A stretch of DNA of 64,000 nucleotides from Flagellimonas amphidinii. Its GTDB lineage: Bacteria > Bacteroidota > Bacteroidia > Flavobacteriales > Flavobacteriaceae. The number at the start of each line of letters is the position of its first letter. Position 1 is the stretch's first letter. Shown here piece after piece: positions 9,559 to 17,795 of this stretch. Below the pieces are notes generated by a model. The model was not told where the DNA came from. It made no database searches and saw only the letters and a list, made by a program, of their open reading frames with translations. The DNA lies in contig NZ_JABFNN010000039.1 of NCBI RefSeq assembly GCF_013090115.1, forward strand, positions 558,001 through 622,000. Reading direction: 5' to 3'. A program made the translations under genes and the position numbers.

Positions 9559-10524
9559 ATGCTAAAAGTTGGTGTCCTAGGAGCCGGTCATTTGGGAAAA
9601 ATTCATTTGAGACTCCTTAACCAGTCCGAAAAATATGAACTGGTTGGCTTTTATGATCCAGATGAAATCAATGCCAAAAGAGTAGCCACCGAATTTGGGT
9701 ATACCTATTTTGAAAACATCAACAAGTTAATAGATGCTGTTGATGTTGTGGATATAGTCACCCCTACCCTTTCTCATTTTGATTGTGCAAAGAAATCCAT
9801 AGAAAAAGGGAAACACATCTTTATAGAAAAACCTATCACAAACACCATCCAAGAAGCGGAAGAACTCCTGAAATTGGCCGATGAGCATCAGGTAAAAGGA
9901 CAAGTAGGGCATGTTGAACGATTCAATCCAGCTTTTTTGTCCGTAAAGAACAAAATTGAAAACCCAATGTTCATCGAAACCCATAGATTGGCGGAATTTA
10001 ATCCGCGAGGAACTGATGTGCCCGTGGTTTTAGACCTTATGATTCATGATATTGATGTCATTCTGAGTGTAGTCCCCTCTGAAGTCAAACAAATTAATGC
10101 CAGCGGTGTTTCTGTGATCAGCAGTTCTCCAGATATTGCCAATGCAAGAATTGAATTTGAAAATGGTTGTGTGGCCAATTTGACATCAAGCCGAATTTCA
10201 TTGAAAAATATGCGTAAATCCCGTTTTTTTCAGCGTGATGCATATATCTCTGTAGACTTTTTAGAAAAGAAAGTTGAAGTAGTAAAAATGAAGGATGCTC
10301 CAGAAAATCCTGGGGATTTTGATATGATTCTGCAAAATGCCGAAGGTGAAAAGAAGCAAATCTATTTTGAAAACCCAGAAATTGAGGTCAACAATGCCAT
10401 ATTGGACGAGTTGGAAACCTTTGCAGATGCCATAAACAATAACACCGCTCCCATTGTAACACTTGAACAGGGTACCAAAGCACTCAAAGTAGCCCTTCAA
10501 ATTATTGGTTCATTTAAAAACTAA
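9559..10524 (+). CDS. Gfo/Idh/MocA-family NAD(P)-dependent oxidoreductase
   Basis: This 321-residue protein has an N-terminal Rossmann fold with GVLGAGHLGKIH and the family EKP motif (FIEKPIT), followed by the Gfo/Idh/MocA alpha/beta C-terminal domain with the HDIDV stretch carrying the likely catalytic histidine. The family oxidises or reduces sugars, inositols and other hydroxyl compounds; the substrate is not predictable here. No sugar genes are adjacent. It precedes a 3-hydroxyacyl-CoA dehydrogenase by 50 bases and may be co-transcribed with it. Confidence 0.88.
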   Translation: MLKVGVLGAGHLGKIHLRLLNQSEKYELVGFYDPDEINAKRVATEFGYTYFENINKLIDAVDVVDIVTPTLSHFDCAKKSIEKGKHIFIEKPITNTIQEAEELLKLADEHQVKGQVGHVERFNPAFLSVKNKIENPMFIETHRLAEFNPRGTDVPVVLDLMIHDIDVILSVVPSEVKQINASGVSVISSSPDIANARIEFENGCVANLTSSRISLKNMRKSRFFQRDAYISVDFLEKKVEVVKMKDAPENPGDFDMILQNAEGEKKQIYFENPEIEVNNAILDELETFADAINNNTAPIVTLEQGTKALKVALQIIGSFKN

Positions 10525-10574
10525 TATGTTGGTTTGATTCATCCTCAAACACAACATTTTAAAATAATATCCTT

Positions 10575-11462
10575 ATGAAAAACGTAGCAGTAATCGGTGC
10601 GGGGACCATGGGCAATGGAATTGCGCACGTGTTTGCACAAAACGGATTCAATGTAAACCTTATTGACATTGCACAAGCATCATTGGACAAAGGCATTGCC
10701 ACCATCACCAAAAATTTGGACCGTATGTTGGCAAAAGAAATCATTACAGAAGTCGATAAAGCCGTAACACTTGAAAATATTTCCACTTTTACAAATGTAA
10801 AACAAGGGATTGCTAATGTAGACTTGGTGGTTGAAGCTGCTACAGAAAACTTAGACATTAAACTGAAGATTTTTGAGGATTTGGACAAAGACTGTCCAAC
10901 CGGTACTATTTTGGCCACCAATACCTCATCCATTTCCATTACGCAAATTGCCGCGGTTACCCAAAGACCAGAAAAGGTAATCGGGATGCACTTTATGAAT
11001 CCAGTGCCTATCATGAAATTGGTAGAAATCATTCGCGGTTACAATACTTCTGATGCAGTGACCCAAACTATTATGGAACTCTCTAAAAAACTGGGCAAAA
11101 CACCTACTGAGGTGAATGATTATCCTGGTTTTGTGGCCAATAGAATTTTAATGCCCATGATCAATGAGGCTATTGAAACCTTGTATAATGGTGTTGCAGG
11201 AGTCCGCGAAATAGATACCGTAATGAAGTTGGGCATGGCGCACCCCATGGGTCCACTTCAATTGGCAGACTTTATAGGTTTGGATGTTTGTCTTTCTATT
11301 TTAAATGTTATGTATGATGGTTTTAAAAACCCAAAATATGCACCGTGTCCCCTATTGGTGAATATGGTCATGGCTGGAAAATTAGGTGCAAAATCCGGGG
11401 AAGGATTCTATGATTACTCCGAATCCAGAAAGGCAGAAAAGATAGCTGCACAATTCAATTAA
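10575..11462 (+). CDS. 3-hydroxybutyryl-CoA dehydrogenase family protein
   Basis: This 295-residue cytoplasmic enzyme reversibly oxidises short-chain (S)-3-hydroxyacyl-CoA to the 3-ketoacyl-CoA with NAD+. It has the dinucleotide site GAGTMGNG at residues 8-15, the conserved ATNTSS and GMHFMNP motifs of the family, and the C-terminal 3HCDH helical domain (VANRILMPMINEA). The likely role is fatty-acid or amino-acid degradation, or C4 acyl-CoA metabolism. It is followed after only 6 bases by a DUF1015 gene, a pairing I believe is common in this family of bacteria. Confidence 0.94.
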   Translation: MKNVAVIGAGTMGNGIAHVFAQNGFNVNLIDIAQASLDKGIATITKNLDRMLAKEIITEVDKAVTLENISTFTNVKQGIANVDLVVEAATENLDIKLKIFEDLDKDCPTGTILATNTSSISITQIAAVTQRPEKVIGMHFMNPVPIMKLVEIIRGYNTSDAVTQTIMELSKKLGKTPTEVNDYPGFVANRILMPMINEAIETLYNGVAGVREIDTVMKLGMAHPMGPLQLADFIGLDVCLSILNVMYDGFKNPKYAPCPLLVNMVMAGKLGAKSGEGFYDYSESRKAEKIAAQFN

Positions 11463-11468
11463 CGGGAA

Positions 11469-12704
11469 ATGGCCAAAATTAGACCTTTTAAGGCCATACG
11501 CCCTGCCAAAGATAAAGTATCCTTTGTGGCATCCCGATCTTATGAGGAGTACTCCAAAGGTGAACTCAGGTGTATTTTAAAGTACAATCCCTTTTCCTTT
11601 TTGCACATCATCAACCCTGGTTTTAAGTTTGAAAAAACCATCACTGGTAAAGAACGATTTCGTTTAGTGCGCAATCGGTATCTGGAGTTTTTGGAAGATG
11701 CTATTTTTCAAAAAGACGAAGAAGCCTGTTTTTACCTGTATCAAATTGGCAAGGGCGATTTCAAAAGCCTTGGATTCTTTTGTGCTTGCAGCGTGGAGGA
11801 TTATCGAAAGGATGTCATTAAAAAACATGAGGACACCATCCAACGAAGGGAACAATTATTTGCCGATTATCTCTACACAGTTGGATTCAATGCCGAACCT
11901 GTGCTCATGACCTATGCTGATGATGACTCTATAAGCAAACTATTTCGGAAAGAAATTACCAAGCAACCTGAATATGACTTCACCACAACGGATAGGGTAA
12001 GCCATAAACTGTGGAAAATTTCGGATTCTGGTACCATTGCACATTTGGAAACCATTTTTTCGACAATGGATCCTTTATATATTGCGGATGGTCATCACCG
12101 GAGTGCTTCGTCAAATTTATTGGCTGAGAAAATGGAAAATGAAAATACCTCCCATTCCAAAACTGAAGCCTATAATTTTTTCATGGCCTACCTCATTCCT
12201 GAGTCTGAAATCAAGATTTATGAATTCAACCGAATGGTGCGAGACCTCAATGGATTGTCCAAGGAAGAATTCCTCATCAAGCTGGATGAGTTTTACAGAA
12301 TTGAAAAAAAGGATGATGGCCTTTACAAACCAACCAAAAAGCATCATTTCAGCATGTACTTGGAGGGTGAATTTTATTCGCTCTATTTGAGAAAGACCAA
12401 ATACAATTTTACGGATGCCCTGAGCGCTCTGGACACGCAGATTTTGTACAAAACCATTCTAGAGCCCATTTTGGGCATCAAAGACCTTCGGAACGACAAA
12501 CGAATCTCATACGGTTACGGAAAACACAATCTTATCAAAATGAAGGATAGTGTGGACAGTGGAACTTTTGCCGTAGGTTTTAGTCTGGTCCCCATCAATA
12601 TAGATGAAATTAAAGCTATTGCAGATGCCGGTTTGGTAATGCCCCCTAAAAGCACTTATATTGAACCGAAGTTACGAAGTGGCCTGACCATTTATGAACT
12701 TTAA
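11469..12704 (+). CDS. DUF1015 family protein
   Basis: The 411-residue protein belongs to DUF1015 (PF06245). The family hallmark IADGHHR is present near residue 200, which suggests a metal or nucleotide-related active site, and the N-terminal IRPFKAIRP is typical. It is soluble with no signal peptide. The function of the family is not established; it often lies near D-3-phosphoglycerate or acyl-CoA metabolism genes. Here it follows a 3-hydroxyacyl-CoA dehydrogenase gene by 6 bases and precedes a PLP-homeostasis gene by 10, so the three are probably one transcript. Confidence 0.88.
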   Translation: MAKIRPFKAIRPAKDKVSFVASRSYEEYSKGELRCILKYNPFSFLHIINPGFKFEKTITGKERFRLVRNRYLEFLEDAIFQKDEEACFYLYQIGKGDFKSLGFFCACSVEDYRKDVIKKHEDTIQRREQLFADYLYTVGFNAEPVLMTYADDDSISKLFRKEITKQPEYDFTTTDRVSHKLWKISDSGTIAHLETIFSTMDPLYIADGHHRSASSNLLAEKMENENTSHSKTEAYNFFMAYLIPESEIKIYEFNRMVRDLNGLSKEEFLIKLDEFYRIEKKDDGLYKPTKKHHFSMYLEGEFYSLYLRKTKYNFTDALSALDTQILYKTILEPILGIKDLRNDKRISYGYGKHNLIKMKDSVDSGTFAVGFSLVPINIDEIKAIADAGLVMPPKSTYIEPKLRSGLTIYEL

Positions 12705-12714
12705 AGAATTTTAA

Positions 12715-13374
12715 ATGTCAGTAAAAAGAAATCTTGAGCAAATTAAGGGCAACCTCCCTGATAATGTGACTTTGGTGGCAGTTTCCAAAACCAAACCCAA
12801 TGAAGCCATTGTAGAAGCACATGAAGCTGGTCAGCGTGTTTTTGGAGAGAACAAAGTGCAGGAAATGGTGCAAAAATGGGAAACATTGCCCAAGGATATT
12901 CAATGGCACATGATTGGTCATTTGCAGCGCAATAAAGTAAAATATATGGCTGAGTTTGTGGCTTTGATCCATGGAGTTGACAGCCTTCGTCTATTACTGG
13001 AGATCAACAAGCAAGCTAAAAAACACGATAGGGTAATTTCATGCCTGCTACAAGTGCATATTGCTGAAGAGGACACCAAATTTGGGTTTGACCGCACAGA
13101 ATTGATGGAACTGATCAATTCGGGCGAATTCCAAGCCTTGGAAAACATAAAAATTGAGGGGCTCATGGGTATGGCCACTTTCACCACTGATGAAAACCAA
13201 ATAAGAAAGGAATTCGCAAGTTTAAAATCCATTTTTGAAGCATTGCGGCAAAAATTGCCGGAAATCTGCATCCTTTCCATGGGTATGAGTGGCGATTATG
13301 CCATTGCCATTGAAGAAGGAAGCACCATGGTACGCATAGGAAGTAGTATATTTGGAGCCCGTAATTATTCCTAA
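12715..13374 (+). CDS. PLP homeostasis protein (YggS/PROSC family)
   Basis: This 219-residue cytoplasmic protein binds pyridoxal 5'-phosphate without known catalysis and buffers free PLP. The PLP lysine is K25 in VAVSKTKP; HMIGHLQRNK and the C-terminal LSMGMSGDY and VRIGSSIFG motifs, which hold the phosphate, are all present. It is the normal length of the fold-III single-domain family. It follows DUF1015 by 10 bases and its stop is 16 bases before the exonuclease start codon, so it lies within an operon-like run. Confidence 0.95.
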   Translation: MSVKRNLEQIKGNLPDNVTLVAVSKTKPNEAIVEAHEAGQRVFGENKVQEMVQKWETLPKDIQWHMIGHLQRNKVKYMAEFVALIHGVDSLRLLLEINKQAKKHDRVISCLLQVHIAEEDTKFGFDRTELMELINSGEFQALENIKIEGLMGMATFTTDENQIRKEFASLKSIFEALRQKLPEICILSMGMSGDYAIAIEEGSTMVRIGSSIFGARNYS

Positions 13375-13390
13375 ACCCATAAGATTTTTC

Positions 13391-14752
13391 ATGTACGCCA
13401 TTCTTGACATTGAAAGTACCGGAGGAAAATACAATGAAGAAGGCATCATGGAAATTGCAATCCACAAATTTGATGGGCATGAAGTGGTAGATAAATTCAT
13501 GAGTTTGATCAATCCGGAAAGGGAAATTCAACCTTTTGTGGCCAAGCTTACGGGCATCAACAATAAAATGTTGCGCACGGCGCCAAAATTCCACGAGGTG
13601 GCCAAAAGAATTGTTGAAATTACTGAAGGAACCATCATAGTGGCCCATAATGCCCAATTTGATTACAGGATTTTGCGTACTGAATTCAGAAGATTGGGAT
13701 ATGACTTTCAGCGCAAAACCATCTGTACGGTAGATCTTTCTCAAAAGTTATTGCCCGATGCAGAATCGCATAGTTTGGGAAAATTGGTTCGCTCCTTGGG
13801 AATTCCGATGAGTGATAGACATCGTGCCAATGGTGATGCTATTGCTACCGTCAAACTCTTTAAACTATTACTTGCCAAGGATACGGATAAGAGCATATTA
13901 AAACAAGTAACCCGGGAAGAAGAACATGGAGAGCTATCCCCTACCCAATTGGATATTGTTTCGGAACTGCCTTCTGAAACCGGGGTGTATTACATGCATG
14001 ATAAAGAAGGCGAAATCATCTTTCTGGGAAAAACCAAGGATATCAAAAAAAGGGTCAACCAACACTTTACCAATGCGGGAACTTTAGGCAGAAGGCTCCA
14101 AAAAGAAACCAAAAAGGTCAGTCACGAAAGGACCGGAAGCGAGCTGGTGGCCATTCTCAAGGAATATGAAGAACTCAGAAAAACGCGTCCAAAACATAAT
14201 ACCATATCCAAAAAGAAGCTCTATTCCCATGTTATCAATTTTTCAAAAAATGGTACGCCACACATCATTTTGGAAATTGTAAAAAACAAACTTGGAAAGG
14301 AGCGACAAATAGGATTCAACGGGATGCCTTCTGCAAAGAACTTCTTGCAAAGAATAAGTGACGAATTTGAAGTTTGCCCTACTTCCATCGGTTTAGACCT
14401 TCCTTGCAATCATGAAAACGGTGTTTGCAAAGAAAAGTGTACTGATATTGCTGATGCTTTAAATTACAACCAAAAAATTGACAATGCTTTTTCCAAGTAT
14501 AGTCTAAAAAACAAAAGTATAGCACTTCTGGACAGAGGAAGAGAAACCGGCGAACGTAGTTTTATTTTGATTAAAAATGGTGAGCTTCAAGGTTTTGGTT
14601 ATGTGGAACTCAATCACCAAATCAATAATATTCATATATTAGAATCGATAATCACTCCAATGACGAGCGATTCTAACACCACATTTATCATTGAATCCTA
14701 TTTAAGAAAAAAACATAGGATAAAAATTTTAGAGCTAACACTCACCTCTTGA
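13391..14752 (+). CDS. DEDDh exonuclease fused to a GIY-YIG (UvrC-like) nuclease domain
   Basis: The 453-residue product starts with a DnaQ/epsilon-type 3'-5' exonuclease (about 1-165) whose catalytic set is complete: D6, E8, D91, H144 and D149. After a short linker comes a GIY-YIG nuclease-like domain (about 192-275; GVYYM, then FLGKT with a following basic KKRVNQH), as in UvrC and Cho. The C-terminal ~180 residues include a cysteine-containing stretch (CPTSIGLDLPCNHENGVCKEKC). Such fusions occur in several phyla and are presumed to act in repair. The start at 13391 is used because upstream residues do not fit the exonuclease fold. Its stop overlaps the next gene's start. Confidence 0.88.
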   Translation: MYAILDIESTGGKYNEEGIMEIAIHKFDGHEVVDKFMSLINPEREIQPFVAKLTGINNKMLRTAPKFHEVAKRIVEITEGTIIVAHNAQFDYRILRTEFRRLGYDFQRKTICTVDLSQKLLPDAESHSLGKLVRSLGIPMSDRHRANGDAIATVKLFKLLLAKDTDKSILKQVTREEEHGELSPTQLDIVSELPSETGVYYMHDKEGEIIFLGKTKDIKKRVNQHFTNAGTLGRRLQKETKKVSHERTGSELVAILKEYEELRKTRPKHNTISKKKLYSHVINFSKNGTPHIILEIVKNKLGKERQIGFNGMPSAKNFLQRISDEFEVCPTSIGLDLPCNHENGVCKEKCTDIADALNYNQKIDNAFSKYSLKNKSIALLDRGRETGERSFILIKNGELQGFGYVELNHQINNIHILESIITPMTSDSNTTFIIESYLRKKHRIKILELTLTS

Positions 14753-15594
14753 AAGCACAGAAAGTACAGTCCGGTTGGAAAAAAAAGCTTCATGAAATAA
14801 TTTATGAGGCAGATACCCCTTCGGGCAAAATATTCGACATTGCTTTATTCATTCTGATCATCATCAGTGTAATTCTGGTAATGTTGGAAAGTATTGAAGA
14901 GGTAGACCAACACTACCATGGTATACTTTTAGCTTTGGAATGGGTAGTTACCATTTTCTTCACCTTTGAATACATAGCAAGGCTGATCAGCATAAAAAAA
15001 CCATTGAAATATGCTTTCAGTTTCTATGGGATAATTGATTTCTTGTCTACGATACCACTTTACCTGTCCTATATTCTGGCAGGTTCCCAAGTACTTTTAG
15101 CTGTACGGGCCTTCCGTCTACTTCGTATTTTCAGAATATTGAAACTGGTAAAATTTATTGGCGAGGCATCTCAGCTTCAAGCTGCGCTACGGGCCAGCAG
15201 AACCAAAATTGCCGTGTTTATCTATGTGGTGCTCATTCTATCGGTAATCTTGGGTACACTTATGTATTTGATCGAAGGTGACGAGGCAGGTTTCACCAGT
15301 ATTCCCAGAAGTATTTATTGGACTATAGTAACCCTTACCACTGTTGGTTATGGTGACATAGCTCCTCAAACAGATTTGGGACAGTTCTTTGCTACGATTA
15401 TCATGATACTGGGTTACGGAATCATTGCCGTTCCCACTGGGATTGTAACCGTAGAATTTTCTAAGCAAACTAAAGGAAAACAACAGCAACAGCATGATAT
15501 TGTCCACCTGAACACCCAAGCATGCACCAATTGCTCCGCAGAGGGACATAGAGATGATGCCACCCACTGCTATAATTGTGGTCACCCCCTATGA
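14749..15594 (+). CDS. Voltage-gated-type potassium channel with C-terminal zinc ribbon
   Basis: This 281-residue inner-membrane protein has six membrane segments, an arginine-rich S4 (about 119-138, RAFRLLRIFRILKLVKF) and the K+ selectivity filter TVGYGD at 198-203. The cytoplasmic tail ends in a four-cysteine zinc ribbon (C259, C262, C274, C277). The start is TTG in TTGA, overlapping the exonuclease stop; the next in-frame Met would remove S1, so TTG is strongly favoured. Its own stop overlaps the miaA start (ATGA). Ion selectivity is from the filter; gating mode and the role of the zinc ribbon are unknown. Confidence 0.9.
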   Translation: MKAQKVQSGWKKKLHEIIYEADTPSGKIFDIALFILIIISVILVMLESIEEVDQHYHGILLALEWVVTIFFTFEYIARLISIKKPLKYAFSFYGIIDFLSTIPLYLSYILAGSQVLLAVRAFRLLRIFRILKLVKFIGEASQLQAALRASRTKIAVFIYVVLILSVILGTLMYLIEGDEAGFTSIPRSIYWTIVTLTTVGYGDIAPQTDLGQFFATIIMILGYGIIAVPTGIVTVEFSKQTKGKQQQQHDIVHLNTQACTNCSAEGHRDDATHCYNCGHPL

Positions 15595-16505
15595 GTTCTA
15601 AGATTCTAATTGCCGTTGTTGGTCCCACTGCCATTGGAAAAACAGCTTTGGGAATTCTGTTGGCCAAACATTTCAATACTGAGATCATTTCGGCAGATTC
15701 CAGGCAGTTTTTTAAAGAAATGAGGATAGGCACAGCAGTTCCTTCTCCTGATGAATTACAACAAGTCACACATCATTTTATTCAGCATAAAAGTATTGTT
15801 GAGGCGTATTCTGTTGGCGACTTTGAAAAAGAAGCCTTGGATAAATTAGAAGAATTGTTTGAGAACAATACTATTGCCATTGTAGTGGGAGGCAGTGGTT
15901 TATATGTTGATGCTTTGATCAATGGTTTGGATGAATTCCCTGAGGTTTACCCAAAAATTCGGCAAGATTTAAATCAAAGATTGCAACAAGATGGCCTTGA
16001 AAGTCTTCAAAAGGACCTACAGGAAAGAGACCCAACATATTATGATATTGTGGATTTAGACAATCCGCATCGAGTAATCAGGGCTTTGGAGGTTTGTATT
16101 GCATCAAGGCAACCCTATTCATCATTTCTCAACCAAAAAAAGCAAGGGAGAGACTTTAAACATTTATACATTGGTATTAACGCACCAAGGGAAACCATTT
16201 ACGAACGCATCAATGCCCGTGTGGATGTTATGATGGAAAATGGTTTATTGGATGAAGTCAAAAAGCTACAGCAACACAAAGACCTAAATGCTTTAAAAAC
16301 AGTTGGTTACAAAGAGCTTTTTGAATATCTTGATGAACAATGCTCTCTGGATTTTGCTGTTTCGGAAATCAAAAAAAATACCAGACGTTTTGCAAAACGC
16401 CAATTGACATGGTTGCGAAAGAATGAAAGTATTATTTGGGTAGATTATAACGAAGATCCCAAAAAAATTATAGCAAAAGTCACAGCACAAATCAATAATC
16501 TATAA
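15591..16505 (+). CDS. miaA: tRNA dimethylallyltransferase
   Basis: MiaA transfers a dimethylallyl group to N6 of A37 in tRNAs that read codons starting with U, the first step of ms2i6A. The 304-residue product has the P-loop GPTAIGKT at 11-18, the DSRQFFKEM motif, the GGSGLYVDAL stretch and the C-terminal ARRQ-like region (RRFAKRQLTWLRK). ATG at 15591 overlaps the channel stop as ATGA. The gene is followed after one base by the gluconokinase gene. Confidence 0.97.
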   Translation: MSSKILIAVVGPTAIGKTALGILLAKHFNTEIISADSRQFFKEMRIGTAVPSPDELQQVTHHFIQHKSIVEAYSVGDFEKEALDKLEELFENNTIAIVVGGSGLYVDALINGLDEFPEVYPKIRQDLNQRLQQDGLESLQKDLQERDPTYYDIVDLDNPHRVIRALEVCIASRQPYSSFLNQKKQGRDFKHLYIGINAPRETIYERINARVDVMMENGLLDEVKKLQQHKDLNALKTVGYKELFEYLDEQCSLDFAVSEIKKNTRRFAKRQLTWLRKNESIIWVDYNEDPKKIIAKVTAQINNL

Positions 16506-16506
16506 C

Positions 16507-16998
16507 ATGCCCGAAAATAAGCGCATACTAGTGGTCATGGGAGTTAGTGGAACTGGAAAAACCACTATCGGGAAGCTTCTTTCAAACAAATTGGGCTATC
16601 CTTTTTTTGATGGTGATGATTTTCATCCTGAAGAGAATATCAAAAAAATGAACTCAAGGATACCTTTGACAGATGAAGACCGAAAAGGATGGCTCTTAAA
16701 ACTGAATCAGATAGCTCTCGAAAATGAGCATACTGGAGCGATCATAGGTTGTTCTGCTTTAAAAAAAACCTATCGAGATATTTTAAGGAACGGTTTAGAA
16801 GCAAAAATGGAATTTGTTTATTTGGCAGGTAGTTTTGAACAGGTGAAATCCAGATTGGAAAGCAGAAAAGGCCATTTTATGCCCATTGAACTTTTACAAT
16901 CCCAATTTGACACTTTGGAAGTACCAGAAAAAGCCATCAAAGTTTCTATTGCCCAAAATCCAGATGAGATTGTCAAAGAAGTTCTGGAACAGCTTTGA
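16507..16998 (+). CDS. gntK: Gluconokinase (GntK family)
   Basis: This 163-residue cytoplasmic kinase phosphorylates D-gluconate to 6-phosphogluconate. It has Walker A GVSGTGKT at 12-19, the family motif DGDDFHPEENI with the substrate-binding aspartate, and the CSALKKTYRD stretch. The start is one base after the miaA stop, so it is probably co-transcribed. Neither GntP permease of the window is close to it. If gluconate is used, uptake could be by the permease at 59422-60741. A bidirectional terminator follows. Confidence 0.92.
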   Translation: MPENKRILVVMGVSGTGKTTIGKLLSNKLGYPFFDGDDFHPEENIKKMNSRIPLTDEDRKGWLLKLNQIALENEHTGAIIGCSALKKTYRDILRNGLEAKMEFVYLAGSFEQVKSRLESRKGHFMPIELLQSQFDTLEVPEKAIKVSIAQNPDEIVKEVLEQL

Positions 16999-17026
16999 AA
17001 GATGGGGTTTAAAAACCATACTCCAT

Positions 17027-17055
17027 AAAAAAGCCACCTTTTAGGTGGCTTTTTT
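17027..17055. terminator. Bidirectional terminator between gntK and the response regulator gene
   Basis: A 13-bp perfect stem (17027-17039 with 17043-17055) with a TTT loop is flanked by A-tracts on one side and T-tracts on the other. It can end transcription from both strands and lies in the gap between two convergent genes. Confidence 0.93.
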
Positions 17056-17072
17056 ATTAGAATCGAAAGATT

Positions 17073-17786
17073 TTATTCATTTTCTGCCTTCACGACCAAT
17101 CTGAAACCTTCACCATGAATGTTCAGGATTTCCACAACATCGTCTTTCTTCAGATATTTTCTAAGCTTGGCAATATATACGTCCATACTTCTGGAAGTGA
17201 AATAATTATCGTCTCTCCAAATTTTGGTCAGAGCCAACTCTCTGGGCATTAAATCATTTTCATGCAAGGCCAAGAGTCTAAGCAGTTCATTTTCTTTGGG
17301 AGAAAGCTTAATGGGTTCTTCTTCTTTATATTTAAGAAAACGTAGTTTGGAATTTAAATGGAAATTACCGATTTGAAATTCAAATTGTTTGCTGTCCGCC
17401 AAGGTACTGGAAGCTTTTCTTTGAAGAATGGCTTTGAGTTTCATCAATAATACCTCAGAATCAAATGGTTTGTTGAGATAATCATCCGCTCCAGCTTTAT
17501 ATCCCTTTAAAACATCCTCTTTCATGGTCTTCGCAGTAAGGAAAATAATAGGGACATTCTCGTTCTTTTCACGGATTTCCTTGGCAAGGGTAAATCCATC
17601 CTTATAGGGCATCATTACATCTAAAATACAGACATCGTAGTTGTCCTTTTTAAACTTTTCAAACCCTTCCATCCCATTTTTGGCAAGAACCACATCAAAG
17701 TCGTTCATAGATAGATAATCCTTGAGTACAATACCAAAATTGGGGTCGTCCTCTACCAACAATATTTTCTTTTTCTCTGTTTCCAT
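17073..17786 (-). CDS. OmpR-family response regulator (RprY-like)
   Basis: The 237-residue protein has a receiver domain with acidic pocket VEDD, phospho-acceptor D56 in CILDVMMP, and the conserved T (FLTAK) and K, then an OmpR/PhoB winged-helix DNA-binding domain (about 135-232). It resembles RprY of Bacteroides, a regulator linked to stress and envelope-related responses. It is transcribed after the histidine kinase gene, 9 bases downstream of it, and ends at a bidirectional terminator. It is presumably phosphorylated by that kinase. Target genes are unknown. Confidence 0.93.
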   Translation of the reverse strand: METEKKKILLVEDDPNFGIVLKDYLSMNDFDVVLAKNGMEGFEKFKKDNYDVCILDVMMPYKDGFTLAKEIREKNENVPIIFLTAKTMKEDVLKGYKAGADDYLNKPFDSEVLLMKLKAILQRKASSTLADSKQFEFQIGNFHLNSKLRFLKYKEEEPIKLSPKENELLRLLALHENDLMPRELALTKIWRDDNYFTSRSMDVYIAKLRKYLKKDDVVEILNIHGEGFRLVVKAENE

Positions 17787-17795
17787 AGTTAACTT

